A DNA stretch of 64,000 bases from Deroplatys truncata. Lineage: Eukaryota; Arthropoda; Insecta; Mantodea; Mantidae. The notes below the pieces were generated by a model, which made no database searches, was not told the origin of the DNA, and worked only from the letters and a program-made list of their open reading frames with translations. Position numbers and translations under genes: made by a program. Positions 20,312 to 30,808 of this stretch are shown in pieces. The stretch covers positions 132,002,295 through 132,066,294 of the forward strand of contig CM060977.1 of the NCBI GenBank assembly GCA_030765065.1, read 5' to 3'. Position 1 is the first letter of the stretch. Each line of letters opens with the position of its first letter.

Positions 20312-20864
20312 TATAGGTAGATAAGGAATGAAGGGAGTTGAGGCCATGTTATTGTCTCGCACGTGTCTCACAGAGTTGCTGGACTATAGTTCTTGATAGA
20401 CCTCGATGGCATTTCCTGTGGGTGAAAGAATGCAACATTCCATAGACTCTTGATCTGAATGAAAACATGCAAAACAACGGGGGAAGAGTAGAGGAACTCA
20501 CGTAACATGCAGCATTAACCGAGTTGTGATTGAAGCTGATTTAGTTGACGCATTAAATCACGTTTCTGCAATATTCTGGCTTGGTGACTCACTCTCAGCC
20601 ATTACATTTACCTACTTCGGTGACTGAAATCTGTGAATCTAGCAGAAACAAATCAGAAATTAAAACCTAGGATAATACAGCGAATAGAAATATTTGTTAG
20701 TTTTAGCTGTTTGAGTTTTATATAAAATGTATGTTTGTTTATATTTTCGAGATTACAGAATAAAGAAGACTTTCTAATATAAGTTTTTCTATGGATAGAA
20801 AATCCTTAAAAAGATAATTTTCGGTACAAAATATAGTTTCGAAAAAACGGAAGCAAAGAAAATG

Positions 20865-20866
<2 letters not shown>

Positions 20867-20901
<35 letters not shown>
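20867..20901. repeat. (TTA)n microsatellite within MITE A
   Basis: About 11 TTA units. The equivalent position of MITE B has (TAA)n on the opposite strand. Confidence 0.8.
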
Positions 20902-20902
<1 letters not shown>

Positions 20903-21321
20903 ACTGCTACCAATGGCAGAATGTGAAACAGAAACAATTTTGGAATTAGCATACAATACAAAATTGGTTACATATGTTTATACACAGAAAACTACTAAGA
21001 AGGACATGATTCAGTGAAACAAAATTTATAAATTTTATAGAGTATCGCATAACAGTATCGATGCTCAAACCAGTAACGGTATCGACTATCTAGAGATAGT
21101 AATATCGTCCCATCACTAGTATATAACAATGTGCTAATCAACTGAATAATGACATCAACAGTAAGGGGTTTTCTTGCAAAAACCTTATGTTTTAGAACAT
21201 CCCTAAGTTAGAAACCATAGCGATAAGAACCGGATATTTATTCACCTTCGGCTAACATAGTAATCAGAAGCCCCATATTGTTGAAAACAGAACTCATCAT
21301 TGTGTTGCCTACCCGAATATA

Positions 21322-21732
21322 CAGGAGAGCCAAAAGAGGAGAGCCAATTTTATGAAGGTGTTTGAGGACAGAATTATTAGTAGAGATTTGTGGCCCCCTC
21401 GGTCTCCCGACCTAACCCCCTACGATTTCTATATCTGGGGTAACTTAGAACTACACTGTAGTGTACAAGACAAACCCACACACCCTGGAAGAATTAAAAC
21501 AAAATATCCGCCAGGAAATTACCAGATTTCTCAGCGTGAACTACGGCGAGTGATTGATAGTTTCCTAAAGAGGTGACCAAAATGTATGGACAACGACAGT
21601 GGCCAGTTTCAGCATCTCCTTGTATGGTTTCATCCGCGCCTTTCTATGATAGCCGCAGACGGCAACGAGCGCCGAGGACACGGATAGGAAAAGCACTGCG
21701 CAGCCGGTTCGTAGTTTTTTTGGCTCTCTCTG
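21322..21732 (+). mobile_element. Deletion derivative of a Tc1/mariner-superfamily element
   Basis: TA flanks both ends (21320-21321, 21733-21734). The left end CAGGAGAGCCAAAAG and right end TTTTTTGGCTCTCTCTG form short TIRs. The interior keeps the transposase C-terminus: FEDRIISRDLWPPRSPDLTP, YDFYIWGNLE, then QISQRELRRVIDSFLKR with a stop at 21576. The first and second catalytic Asp regions are deleted; PYDFYIW holds the third. The right 110 bp match the TIRs of the element at 53059-53632. It is non-autonomous. Confidence 0.7.
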
Positions 21733-21741
21733 TATTATATG

Positions 21742-21840
21742 TATAATTATCAAGAACGACACTGTCCCAGTGTGGCCGTCTTTTAGGTTGGTAGTTGCTT
21801 GCCTATATTGACGCCACGGAGGCCATAGGTTCAAATGAAC
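21742..21840 (+). repeat. Weak tRNA-like module
   Basis: TTAGGTTGGTAGTTGC resembles a degenerate A box and CATAGGTTCAAATGAAC a B box about 45 bp later. The preceding ATAATTATCAAGAACGACAC is similar to sequence near 14290. It is possibly the head of a degenerate SINE family with two copies here. Confidence 0.3.
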
Positions 21841-22015
21841 TGCATTTGTTTAGGATTCGATTCGATTACGGGTACAGTCATTGGCTTTCATGCTGCGGCA
21901 AAGATTCGAATCTCGTTTGAGGCAAGCTATCTGGTTGTTTTCATTTAGGATTTAATTAATTCATCCAGAATGCACTTTGTTCTACTAGGAGTTAAAATGA
22001 AAATAAAGTTAAGTA

Positions 22016-22352
22016 TCTGATATGTTGCGTTCACATGACTTTCTCTACTCACTCTTCTATTAACTATTCTAACTACTTCTTGTTGATAGAATAAACCTTC
22101 ACGACTCCATTTACTTATTTTGCTATAGGTATAAGAAGAATACAGTAAGCGATAGTCAAATCATATGGAAAGCGACTTTGAAATTTTCTTCTCTTAGCCT
22201 ATCATATTCCCCTTGCAGCTACAAGAAAATTAGCAATAAGATAGTTTCTGCAAATGTTTATCTCGATTAACATGAAGTAGATGGAGAATAAGCGTTTGTA
22301 AAAATAGTTTGCAAAAGAGTAGAGAAAGTCATGTGAGTGCATCACATCAGAT
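22016..22352. mobile_element. Short palindromic RepA-related MITE
   Basis: The left end, ATCTGATATGTTGCGTTCAC then ATGACTTTCTCTACT, is the reverse complement of the right end AGTAGAGAAAGTCATGTGAG then TGCATCACATCAGAT. The TIRs are thus about 35 bp with three mismatches. The interior contains RepA 3' landmarks (CTACAAGAAAATTAGCAATA; CATGAAGTAGATGGAG). It is a 337-bp derivative with the RepA 3' terminus at both ends. Confidence 0.7.
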
Positions 22353-22387
22353 GTTTTTAATTATGGACGCTCTTTAACTACTACGGT

Positions 22388-22640
22388 TCTTAGCGTCCCA
22401 TTCTATACTGGGTGTGAAAGACGGGGAATTTTGCTTAGTTGCCTATTTATTAGGCCTGAGGTTCTTTTACGTGCCGTAAACTTACGATACGGGCCAGCGG
22501 CTTTACTTCCCTTCCGAAGGAAGCCACATGCTAAGGATTTTTACGCCGAAAACATCCATCGCCCTCCGCCGGGTTTGAACCCGCGACCTCGGGAACTAGA
22601 GGCTAGCATGGCAACCACTACACCACAGAGGACGACATTA
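22388..22640 (-). mobile_element. tRNA-derived SINE (second family), complete head
   Basis: On the minus strand GTCCTCTGTGGTGTAGTGGT contains an A box (TGGTGTAGTGG), and GTCGCGGGTTCAAACCCGGC contains the B box. The body has GCATGGCTTCCTTCGG-type sequence and ends near AGAACCGTAGTAG on the minus strand. The same family occurs at 26509-26785. RepA fragments lie on both sides, so it probably sits inside a RepA-rich site. No clean target duplication was found. Confidence 0.75.
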
Positions 22641-22835
22641 GTGGGTATACAAACTATTCTTACTAAAGCTTATTTTTCTATCTACTACATTTTAATCCAA
22701 ATAAACCTTTCCTGAAATAGCTACATTACACATCTCCTTATAAATACAAAGGGAATAGTCAAATTTTTAAGAAAGATGCTATATGCTGGCCTTAAAATTC
22801 TATACTCTTTCCATGCATATTCACTTTGCAATCGC
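22641..22835 (-). repeat. RepA fragment (subfamily 2)
   Basis: GGGTATACAAACTATTCTTA through AAGGGAATAGTCAAATTTTT matches the start of the subfamily-2 copy at 23797. It breaks off where the transposase fragment begins. Confidence 0.65.
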
Positions 22836-23176
22836 TTGACAGAAGAAGAGAAATCGTATGGTTGGTTCCAGCAAGATTCTGCAACAGCACATACAGCTGC
22901 CGAATCATTACATGCAATAAGAGAGGTGTTTGATGACAGAATAATTAATGTAGATTTGTAGGCCCCTCGTTTTCCTGACCTAACGAGTTGTGATTTTTAT
23001 TTATGGGGTTCTTTAAAAGACAAAGTGTATCCTCGCACACTACAGGGACTTAGACGAAACGTTGTGGAAGAAATCACAAGAATTCCTGCTGCTGAGCTTC
23101 GGAGAGTAAGCGAGAATATTTACACGAGATATGCTGCCTGTTTGAGAGCAGGTCAACATTTCCAGCATCTATTATA
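22836..23176 (+). pseudogene. Tc1/mariner-superfamily transposase C-terminal fragment
   Basis: The frame reads YGWFQQDSATAHTAAESLHA (second catalytic Asp), FDDRIINVDL, a stop (TAG, 22959-22961, replacing Trp), APRFPDLTSCDFYLWGSLKD (third Asp), LQGLRRNVVEEITRIPAAEL and QHFQHLL with a stop near 23176. About 38 residues lie between the two Asp, as in DD37-39D groups. The DNA-binding half and first catalytic Asp are absent, and no TIRs were found. The C-terminal GQHFQHLL is shared with the fragment at 21322, so the groups are related. Confidence 0.75.
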
Positions 23177-23179
23177 AGG

Positions 23180-23790
23180 TAAGTATTTTAGTCCGCCTCT
23201 GCCGGCGTAATTCCCCCGGCGACTGCCGGCTGTCTCGCGCAGTAGAAAGAGGCCGCGAGTGGGTTCGAATATAATTTAACTGCCCTATATAATTCCGTAT
23301 TACTTAATTTGAAGACTTGTGATGAACATGTGGTGGGTAAAAGAATCATCACTTTTATATGAACGGTTAGTATGTGGAGTATTTGTGAACTGCTAATGGG
23401 TGGATAATATCGTGTGGTTGTAACGCATCAGATACTCTTTATCTGCTAGGAGTTTGTTATTAAGGTTTTTCTAACTTACATTTTCTCGACTGGAGTTGTT
23501 CAAGCTAGCCATAAAACAAGGGACAAGTTTGCAAGTAACAAGGTGAACGTCTTGCGTGCCCCAGTTTCAGTGGTACGATATGTTGGAGATATCACCATCA
23601 CTTTGCTATTCCATTCAGTACTCACATGAAATGATGTGTCAGGAGCAGATGGTTTAAGTTAGCTTTACGTCTCCTCACACCTGCCTATGGCACGTTTTGG
23701 CTAGGTGCCGTGACAATGTGGCACAAGCAGGGAGTGTATCCGAATCTGCTATTTGGCCAAAACAATAGGCCTTTGAAAAGATAGAATCAG
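23180..23790. other. Unassigned sequence
   Basis: A GC-rich patch at 23195-23265 includes CCGCGAGTGGGTTCGAATA, a weak B-box-like match without an A box at the right distance. The rest shows no motif. Confidence 0.25.
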
Positions 23791-23796
23791 AGTGTA

Positions 23797-24540
23797 AAAT
23801 GTGATGTGGTACATTCACATGACCTTCTCTAACCTCTATCGCTTATTAATGGGTATACAAATTATTCTTACGAAAGTTTATTTTCCTATCTACTTCATTT
23901 TAATCGAGATAAACCTTTCCCAAAATGGCTACACTACACATTTTGTTATAGATACAAAGGGAATAGCGATAGTCAAATGGTTTAGGAGTGGACGCTATAC
24001 GCTGGCCTTAAAATTCCATACTCTTTTCAGACATCGCGAGAAACAACTGAAAATCGACAGGACTTGAACAGAAATCAACTCGAAACGCTTATAAGGGATA
24101 TCACAAAAATGGCTGATGCAACAAAAAAAATTATTTTAAATAAATTAAGTATTTTAAAGAGATCTACATTTCTTGTGTAGTACATCTTCATCTATCGCTT
24201 AACGTTTACCAGATATACAGGAACATACAAAATTCCTTCAAATGAAGAGAACTTCACAGGCTATTCCAAGAAAACTCAATATACACAATTTATTTTGTCA
24301 TGTAAATATCTTTAATATGTGGTATTTTCATCAAAATAGTTAAAGCCATTGTTTAGAAAATAAAAAAAATTGATAAATGTTCCATGTAAAGGGTAGTTTT
24401 GGGGGTGTAAAGATTTACTTGAATGGGAAGATTTTCTTGAAAATCTACGTTTCTCATCTTTGAAAGGTACTAAATTCCAAGTTTGGTATTTATCCGACTT
24501 TGTGTTTTTGAGTTATGCTGTTCACACACACGGACCTTTT
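23797..24540 (-). repeat. RepA subfamily 2 copy
   Basis: In minus orientation it begins (right side) at the GTGTGTGAACAGCATAACTC block. It runs through AAATACCAAACTTGGAATTT and CTTCAAATGAAGAG-like sequence to ATCTCGATTAAAATGAAGTA and the 3' signature near 23797 (GTGATGTGGTACATTCACAT on the plus strand). It differs from subfamily 1 by many substitutions. The 5' end is cut by MITE B. Confidence 0.7.
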
Positions 24541-24550
24541 CTAATATTAA

Positions 24551-24811
24551 CTAATGATGGGACGATACCACTATCGATATCGATACTGATTTTGGAGCAT
24601 CGATACTTGATACTCACTTTATAAAAAAGCTGTAAAGGCGATAGCTTGTTCACTGATTTATGCTCTAATTAGTAGTTTTCTGTGTATAAACGCATCTAAC
24701 TAATTTTGTATTCCATGCCAATTCCGAAATTGTTCCTTCTCCAATTGGCAGCAATTTTTTATCTTGATAATTCCACAGGTTATATATCTATTACCTATTG
24801 TTAGAGTAGGC

Positions 24812-24862
<51 letters not shown>

Positions 24863-25515
24863 TGTATTTGCTTTCCTTTTTATGTAACTATATATTCTGT
24901 TAAATGCTTTCTTTTAAAGGATTTTCTACCCATAGAAAAACAACTACAACATTATTTATTCTACAATTTTGAAAATACAAACTAATAATATGTTTCGTGA
25001 AATTCAAACAACTAAAAATAACAAATATTTCCATGCACCGTATTATCTCACGTCTTAAGTTTTGATTTGTTTCTGATGGATTCACAATGCTTGGTCACTG
25101 GAGTAAGTAAATGTAAGGCTGAGAATGAGTCACCAAGCCAGGCTATTGCAAAAACGTAATTTACTGCGTCAGCTAAATCAGCTTCATTCACAACTCAGTT
25201 AACGGTGAATGTTACCATGGTACCTCTACTCCTTTCCCTATTATTTTTGCATGTTTTCATTTAGAACAACACTCTATGAAATGTTGCATTCATTCACCCA
25301 CAGGAAATGCAGTCAAGATCTATCAAGAATTGTAGTCCAGCAACTCTTTTGGGGACAACTGAGCAGCAATAACTTGAAGTATCGACTCCTTTCATTCCTT
25401 ATCTAACATAAAGTTAAGCATGGGAAGTTTCAATAATGGCTATCTTAAAGTATTAGATATACTTCGATACCACCGAGTATTGAAGGTATCGAGATATCGA
25501 TGTCCCAACCCTACT
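24551..25515. mobile_element. hAT-type MITE B
   Basis: The left end TAATGATGGGACGATACCAC and right end GATGTCCCAACCCTACTA are similar inverted termini containing ATCGATATCGATA runs. The interior matches MITE A in opposite orientation: CCACAGGAAATGCAGTCAAG, TTGGTCACTGGAGTAAG, TTCTACCCATAGAAAAAC. A (TAA)n tract lies at 24812-24860. An exact 8-bp target duplication was not seen. It inserted into or beside RepA sequence, since RepA subfamily 2 ends at 24540. No transposase is encoded. Confidence 0.7.
24812..24860. repeat. (TAA)n microsatellite within MITE B
   Basis: About 16 TAA units, the inverted counterpart of the tract in MITE A. Confidence 0.85.
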
Positions 25516-25528
25516 AATAACAATTATT

Positions 25529-26433
25529 TTTACTTTCTCTACTACGTATACTAAGCAGGGGAAAAATTGTATTCCACCCAAAAATTCCATACCGAGATTT
25601 CACCGGAAATATGTTTTGAGACCAAAAGTGTGTGTTTCTGTATGTGTTTGTCTGTGAACAGCATAACTCAGAAACGAACAGTCGGATAAACACGAAACTT
25701 GGTATTTAGATTCAGTATCTTCCAGAGATGCGACACGAAGGTTTTCAAGAAAATCCCCCTACCACAGACTACCCTTTACATGGAACATTTTTCGAGAATT
25801 TTAATTTTCTCAAAAATAAGGCTCTAACGATTTTGATTAAAATAGGATATGTTTAAGATATTCACATGACAAATAAACTGTATATCTTAAATTTTCTGGG
25901 AATGTCTCCGAAAGTATTCTTCATTGTGAACGACTTTTGCATAACATGTAAACCATAAGAGACAGACAAAATTTTACTGCACAAAAAATGTAGATCGCGT
26001 TAAAATACACAATTTATGTCATACACATTTTTTTTGTTGAGTGAACCATTTTCGAGATATTGCTTAAATTTTTCAATTCTTATTTTCTCAAATGGGAATT
26101 CGTTATTCATTTTTTTTTGTCTTAGATATGCAAAGAGTATTAGTCTGTGGCAAAGAGAATGGTGCTGCACATAGCAACCAGCTATTAAGAGGTATGTCTT
26201 TGCTTATATTGCCGTTGCAAATACAAAACAAGCGGAACATAGTAGACCTTAAGCGATAGTGAAATATTTTTAGAACTGGTCGCTATGTGTAAAATGTAAT
26301 TCTCTTTGCATGTCAAAAGGTCGTTTCTGCAAATGTTTATCTCGATTAATATGAAATAGATGGAGAATAAGAGTTTGTAAAAATAGTTTGTACAAGAGTA
26401 GAGAAAGTCATGTGAGGGTAACACATCAGATTT
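25529..26433 (+). repeat. RepA copy 5 (complete)
   Basis: It runs from T-run plus ACTTTCTCTACTACGTATAC to GAGTAGAGAAAGTCATGTGA and ACACATCAGA plus T-run, about 905 bp. The 3' part has an extra segment (CTTTGCTTATATTGCCGTTG to AGTAGACCTTAAGCGATAG) relative to copies 4, 6 and 7; copy 8 has a similar segment, so it defines a longer subtype. Confidence 0.8.
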
Positions 26434-26436
26434 TCT

Positions 26437-26826
26437 ATTTAAAGGGCCTCAAAATATGTATTTCCGGTAAAAACTCGATATCGAATATCTGAGTGGAATG
26501 CAATGCCTTCGTCGTCCTCCATGCTAGCCGCCAGTTCCCGAGGTCGCGGGTTCAAACCCGGCGGAGGGCGATGGATATTTTCGGGCGTAAAAATCGTTAG
26601 CATGGCTTCCTTCGGAAGTGAAGTAAAACTGGTGGTACCGTGTTAGATTTACAGCACGTAAAAGAACCTCAAGCCTGATAAAGAGGACTCGGAGCAAAAT
26701 TTCAAGTCTTTCACGCCCAATATAGAATGGGACGTTAAGGACCACAGCAGTTAAGAGCGTCCATAAATAAAACTCAATTTAATTTATGCAATACTTTCTC
26801 TACCTTCCACATGGTAGAGAAAGTAA
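26437..26826 (-). repeat. RepA 5'-end fragment split by a SINE
   Basis: 26437-26508 (GGGCCTCAAAATATGTATTT through GAGTGGAATGCAATG) and 26786-26826 (GGTAGAGAAAGTAAAAA at the right end) are the two halves of an inverted RepA 5' end. The right half contains ACTTTCTCTACC-ttccacat-GGTAGAGAAAGT, a near-perfect 12-bp-arm palindrome. ATGCAAT occurs at both SINE borders (about 26500 and 26787). Confidence 0.6.
26509..26785 (+). mobile_element. tRNA-derived SINE (second family), A box deleted
   Basis: It has the same body as 22388-22640 in the opposite orientation: CGAGGTCGCGGGTTCAAACC (B box), GGCGATGGATATTTTC, CATGGCTTCCTTCGGAAG, GCGTCCATAAAT. The head reads GTCGTCCTCCATGCTAGCC, whereas the other copy has about 17 more bases (TGTGGTGTAGTGGTTGC) there. 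The A box is therefore missing and Pol III transcription would be impaired. Confidence 0.75.
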
Positions 26827-26830
26827 AAAT

Positions 26831-27381
26831 TCAGTGCTATAGCCGGTGACAATTACCAATAGGCCTTCATTACTAGGACTTAACACATTACTAACACCTT
26901 TATTAACAGATAAAATGTGGCATATTACAACTGAAAGTATAAAAGAGTTACGAAAAACTAAAATGAGACTGCAGTACTTCGATATTATGGTTTTGGGTGT
27001 CACGGGGGGCTTGAATACGAAGAGTATTTTGTTTTAGTTTGCACTATAAAAACCAGATTTTTATTTTAACTGCTTGCCGAGATAATGATGTGCATATTTC
27101 AAAAAAGGAGTGTTGCTATAAACCAAAGCTTTCAAGTCGTCTGTCCAACTCTATCTCTCTCCTTTGGTTTATCGTTACACCACGTGATACACCAGACACC
27201 ATGTTCACCTGGGTGAAAACGAAGAAGCTTTTAGTTGGCGTTAAGTTTTACCTTCAGTAAAGGTTGCAGCTTGAAGTAGGGTTTATTTTAGAAGTTTTAT
27301 TGTTACGTTATTTGCAACACGCTTTGGGCGTCAATTTGAAGGAGTTGTATTATAGTTCCACTGTTGGGGAGCCAAACTTGA
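26831..27381. other. Unassigned sequence ending in an LTR-adjacent PBS-like site
   Basis: Mostly unrecognised. At the right end, the minus strand just inside the LTR at 27382 reads TTTGGCTCCCCAACAGTGG, a plausible retrotransposon primer binding site, followed by about 40 bp of leader shared with the copy at 54906. No gag or pol follows, so the LTR is solo or deeply deleted. Confidence 0.4.
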
Positions 27382-28275
27382 TGAAGTAACTGCCCCACGT
27401 TTAGGTACAACGTTTCCGGTGGCCTTCGCCCCAACGTGCACTTCCCGGTGACCTTCGCCCCAAGTTCACTTTTCGGTGGCCTTCGCCCCAACGTTTAGGA
27501 ATCAACTTTGTATTTTTAATGTTTCTTTAAATATTATATATATTTATGTTTGTCTCGGCTGCGTCAGTATTAATTTGCAGAAACATGTGTCTCTTTGCAG
27601 GGGGTGGTGCGGCTTACACAAATTAGAATTTTTACTTCACTCCTTTTTTTAATCCTTGACACGAGTAAATAACACTTCACTGATATACAGAGCTGTGAGA
27701 TTATTTATTAATTACTTGCACTTTTTAACACGTAAACTTTATAATATTCTCGCCGTAATAATTTTCGTCTCACACTGAATACGTGTTAAACTTCTCGAGG
27801 ACGAGTCTCGCGTCCGGTTAGGAACGCTGTCTACTAGCAACTGCCGTTTACCGCCTGAATTTGTAAATTTTTCTATTTCAAGTCTCTGATTGGCTAATCC
27901 TACTCCAATAGAATACTTTTATTTAACTTTTAGTCTTTCTAGTTGTTGATTGGCTATTTTAAAAAAATACATTGTTTCCAAGAATTACTAGTAGCATTAT
28001 TAAACTTTCTAATTCATTGCTGCCTCAACGTTACGTCATTGTTACCTCATTGTTAGCAACTTTTGACCTATATTCTCACAGCTCCTACATTATTAAATTA
28101 CGTAATACATTCACATAATATTATTATACATGTATACAATAATATAAACATTAATACAATAACTGTTACATACATTTTATATATTATACACATATTGCTT
28201 TAAGGCGGGCTGTTATTTAATTTATATATTATATAATTAGACTGATATTATTTAAGTGTTAAAAACACTGCCTCA
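27382..28275 (-). repeat. LTR of a second retrotransposon family (LTR2), minus copy
   Basis: On the minus strand it begins TGAGGCAG and ends ACTTCA before the PBS-like TTTGGCTCCCC. It matches the plus-strand copy at 54040-54905: CAGCCCGCCTTAAAGCAATA, AATAATGTAGGAGCTGTGAG, GACGCAGCCGAG. Near its 3' end a motif of about 28 bp around GGTGGCCTTCGCCCCAACGT occurs three times (27418-27493). It is probably a solo LTR. Confidence 0.65.
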
Positions 28276-29739
28276 AGCTTTCGCGCTAGCAGTGGTAAAT
28301 TCTGTGAGCGCTCGTAGATCAATTAATTGATTGCGTTTGTTCTATTTTGTTGGCTTTCAGTCAAAACGTCACTTAATGAGCAATGTACGAGCAGTGAGAG
28401 TGAACCAATAATACGCAAATGGTAAGTGTTGGGTCATCACTGCAGGAATATAATTTACAATTTGCGTCCTTTTTGTTTTGTTTTGTTTTTTTTTTGTTAA
28501 AAAAACCCTTCGTTACGATGCAACTGATTTGTCATCAAGATTTCTGCTTGGCCTGTGCAAGTTTTCTTATTGTTATCAAGTTAAGATTACATATTACATT
28601 CCTTGTTGATTTAGAAATGCATACCAAGTTGCATTTGCTTGAGTCTGGGCCGGTGTATCGAAATTTCGATATTAATAATATGATATTGTAACCAAATTGC
28701 GATGAGCTTAAGAAACAGGAAACATTGTACCAAGAGAAGTTCATTTAATGGTTTTCATTTAGAGTTGACATTATCAAACCAGGTGGAAAGTAAATCCTGT
28801 CAATGGTAATCATCAAGTACAACTGCCTCTTCAAAACGTAAGGAGTCCAAGCTCCATCAGTAAATTAGAAAGGTGAAATGAGTTCTGATAAATGGTAATA
28901 AGGGACAGTGCATGGAAAATTCCATTCTCTGGGCGACGACAAGTGATATTGGTACCACTGTAAAAGGTGTAAACAGGGACGTACAGGTGAATTTTTTCAT
29001 CTTGACGCGGCAGAAACGCAGAGGTGTCTAGGGTGGGGTAGAACGGCTGGCAGTACTCCCCTTGCGTGGAACAACACTCATTCGGAACGCGTGGTGATGT
29101 CGTGTACGTGCCTGCTACTCTGTTGCTACTGACCCAACATCCCTCCCAGAAGACAATGGACTTGTCCAGTTACTGCGCATACAGATATGCGGGTTCAGGA
29201 CGAAAATAATCATCCTATAATATAAACGCGTATGTTTAACCTTGTGTCCGATTGGGTGTTTCGCAATGCAATTTTATAACTTCATCAAGATTAATGCATA
29301 ATTGGCTTGAAGCGATATATATTAATTTCGCAATAAAAAGTAAGTGTTACCCGGTCTTGTTCTTCAGTGCACTCACGACCCCCTGAGATTCACAGATACC
29401 CGCCGAAACCCTGTAAACCTAGCCCCGCATCCTGTTACAAGTCGTACAGTCTTCTTTCTCGTTCCCATTTTTATTTTTGTATTCTTCTGAACATAACAGA
29501 CATAAGCCCAATTACAATGTTCATTACAAAAATATAGTAACATACAGTCATTTGTAAATCTAACTTATACAAAAGAAACGAAGAAAAATTATAAATAACA
29601 ATAAAACTCCCTAATAAGAGGAACGACATAAGAAAAAAAATAATAAGGAATAAAAACGACTAGAAAAGAAAAAAGAAGGTGGCATGTTATTTATACAGTT
29701 ATTTCTAATTTAAATAATTGTATTAATCTACGAAAAAAT
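28276..29739. other. Unassigned sequence
   Basis: Frames of 90 codons or fewer without motifs. Its right end (about 29450-29739) is probably the 3' untranslated part of the LINE that follows on the minus strand. Confidence 0.3.
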
Positions 29740-30275
29740 AATTATTCACTATTGCACTTTTGAACTGAGTTTCAGACATGTTGAAAATATCTACATCGAA
29801 ATAATGAAGCTTGTTTGTTATATAAATATAGAATTCTGTTTAATTGAAATTTGTGCATTTTTGGTTTGCTCTTGGGGTGAAGCTAAGCTTCTTAAATACA
29901 CTTATTTTATTTGATACATAAAATAATATATTTGCGATAATACTAATATCATCAATAATAGAATGTAATACTTTATACAGAAATATTGATCCCTCAATGT
30001 CTCTTTTGAAATTTAAAGCTTTAAATTCAAATATGTCTAACAGGGTTTCGTAATTTTATGTACGTAGGATAACATCCAATACTTTTAAACAGTACATATT
30101 TTAAACTTTTCGATTGTACTTTTTCTGTTAAATTCACATACTTTGTAATGTTAGGATTCCAAATAATAGATGCGTATTCGAGGAGTTGCAAAGTCGAATT
30201 AATGTATTTTTCTTTAAATGTATACGAATTCCTAATAATGAAGCCTACACATTTTAGCGATTTTAACATATATCT
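29740..30275 (-). pseudogene. Non-LTR retrotransposon (LINE) 3' end, RT C-terminal region
   Basis: On the minus strand it starts LKSLKCVGFIIRNSYTF, then STLQLLEYASIIWNPN and LTEKVQSKSLKYVLF. This is the familiar RT thumb/C-terminal pattern (LGFIxRN ... LVRSxLEYxSxVWNP ... IExVQxxFL). After stops and shifts it continues as DIFEFKALNFKRDIEGSIFL and ends NMSETQFKSAIVNN, the usual C-terminal tail. The catalytic FADD region is missing: it is a 5'-truncated copy. A Jockey/CR1-like clade is likely but not proven. Confidence 0.75.
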
Positions 30276-30758
30276 GCCCTTTAAACACGTGGTGGTGCCG
30301 CGATGCTCCAGTAGTGCTCATAAAATTCTGTGTTTGCCATAGATATGATTGTAAATGTTGGTAGCACTAGAATATTTACGATGTAACAATTATAAGAGGG
30401 AAGTACATAATCAACAATGACTTAACTAACGATTAGTAATTCACTACATTCCATTTTCCTATTCCATATATAACGCAGTCTCCCGTCCATACAGGATGGG
30501 ACGATTTAGAATGTGCTCCTTCTAAAAGCGCACAGAAGCCAGTTAGAGGGAAAACTACCTTAGATTTTTTATTTTTTTTTTGTTTGTATCTTTCACAGTT
30601 CTGGAGCGATTAATAAATTTTTACAATGCTAATGCGGCAGACACGTGCTCAAAAGTTTCGACACGCGAATTACAGCATGTTTACACACTGCAAGATATGG
30701 ATTCCACCCAATCTCTAGCACAGTGTTGCCAAAAATTAGCTTATATGTAATACGCCTA

Positions 30759-30759
<1 letters not shown>

Positions 30760-30799
<40 letters not shown>

Positions 30800-30808
30800 C
30801 AACAACAA
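30760..30808. repeat. (TAA)n(CAA)n microsatellite
   Basis: About 12 TAA units followed by 4 CAA units. Confidence 0.8.

Larger units (their letters stand above)
19181..21119. mobile_element. hAT-type MITE A, containing a nested MITE
   Basis: The 8-bp target duplication TATATAAC lies at 19173-19180 and 21120-21127, the hAT signature length. On the minus strand the right end begins TAGTGATGGGACGATATTA, and the left end carries ATCGATACC-type inverted sequence. Internally it matches MITE B (24551-25515) in opposite orientation over most of its length, including a shared (TTA)n tract, but is split by a 978-bp insertion (19334-20311). Without that, MITE A is about 960 bp. No transposase frame was seen, so it is non-autonomous. 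Confidence 0.75.

Noticed and set aside
23225-23270. B-box-like GAGTGGGTTCGAATATAA
   Set aside because: No A box upstream at tRNA spacing and no SINE body recognised.
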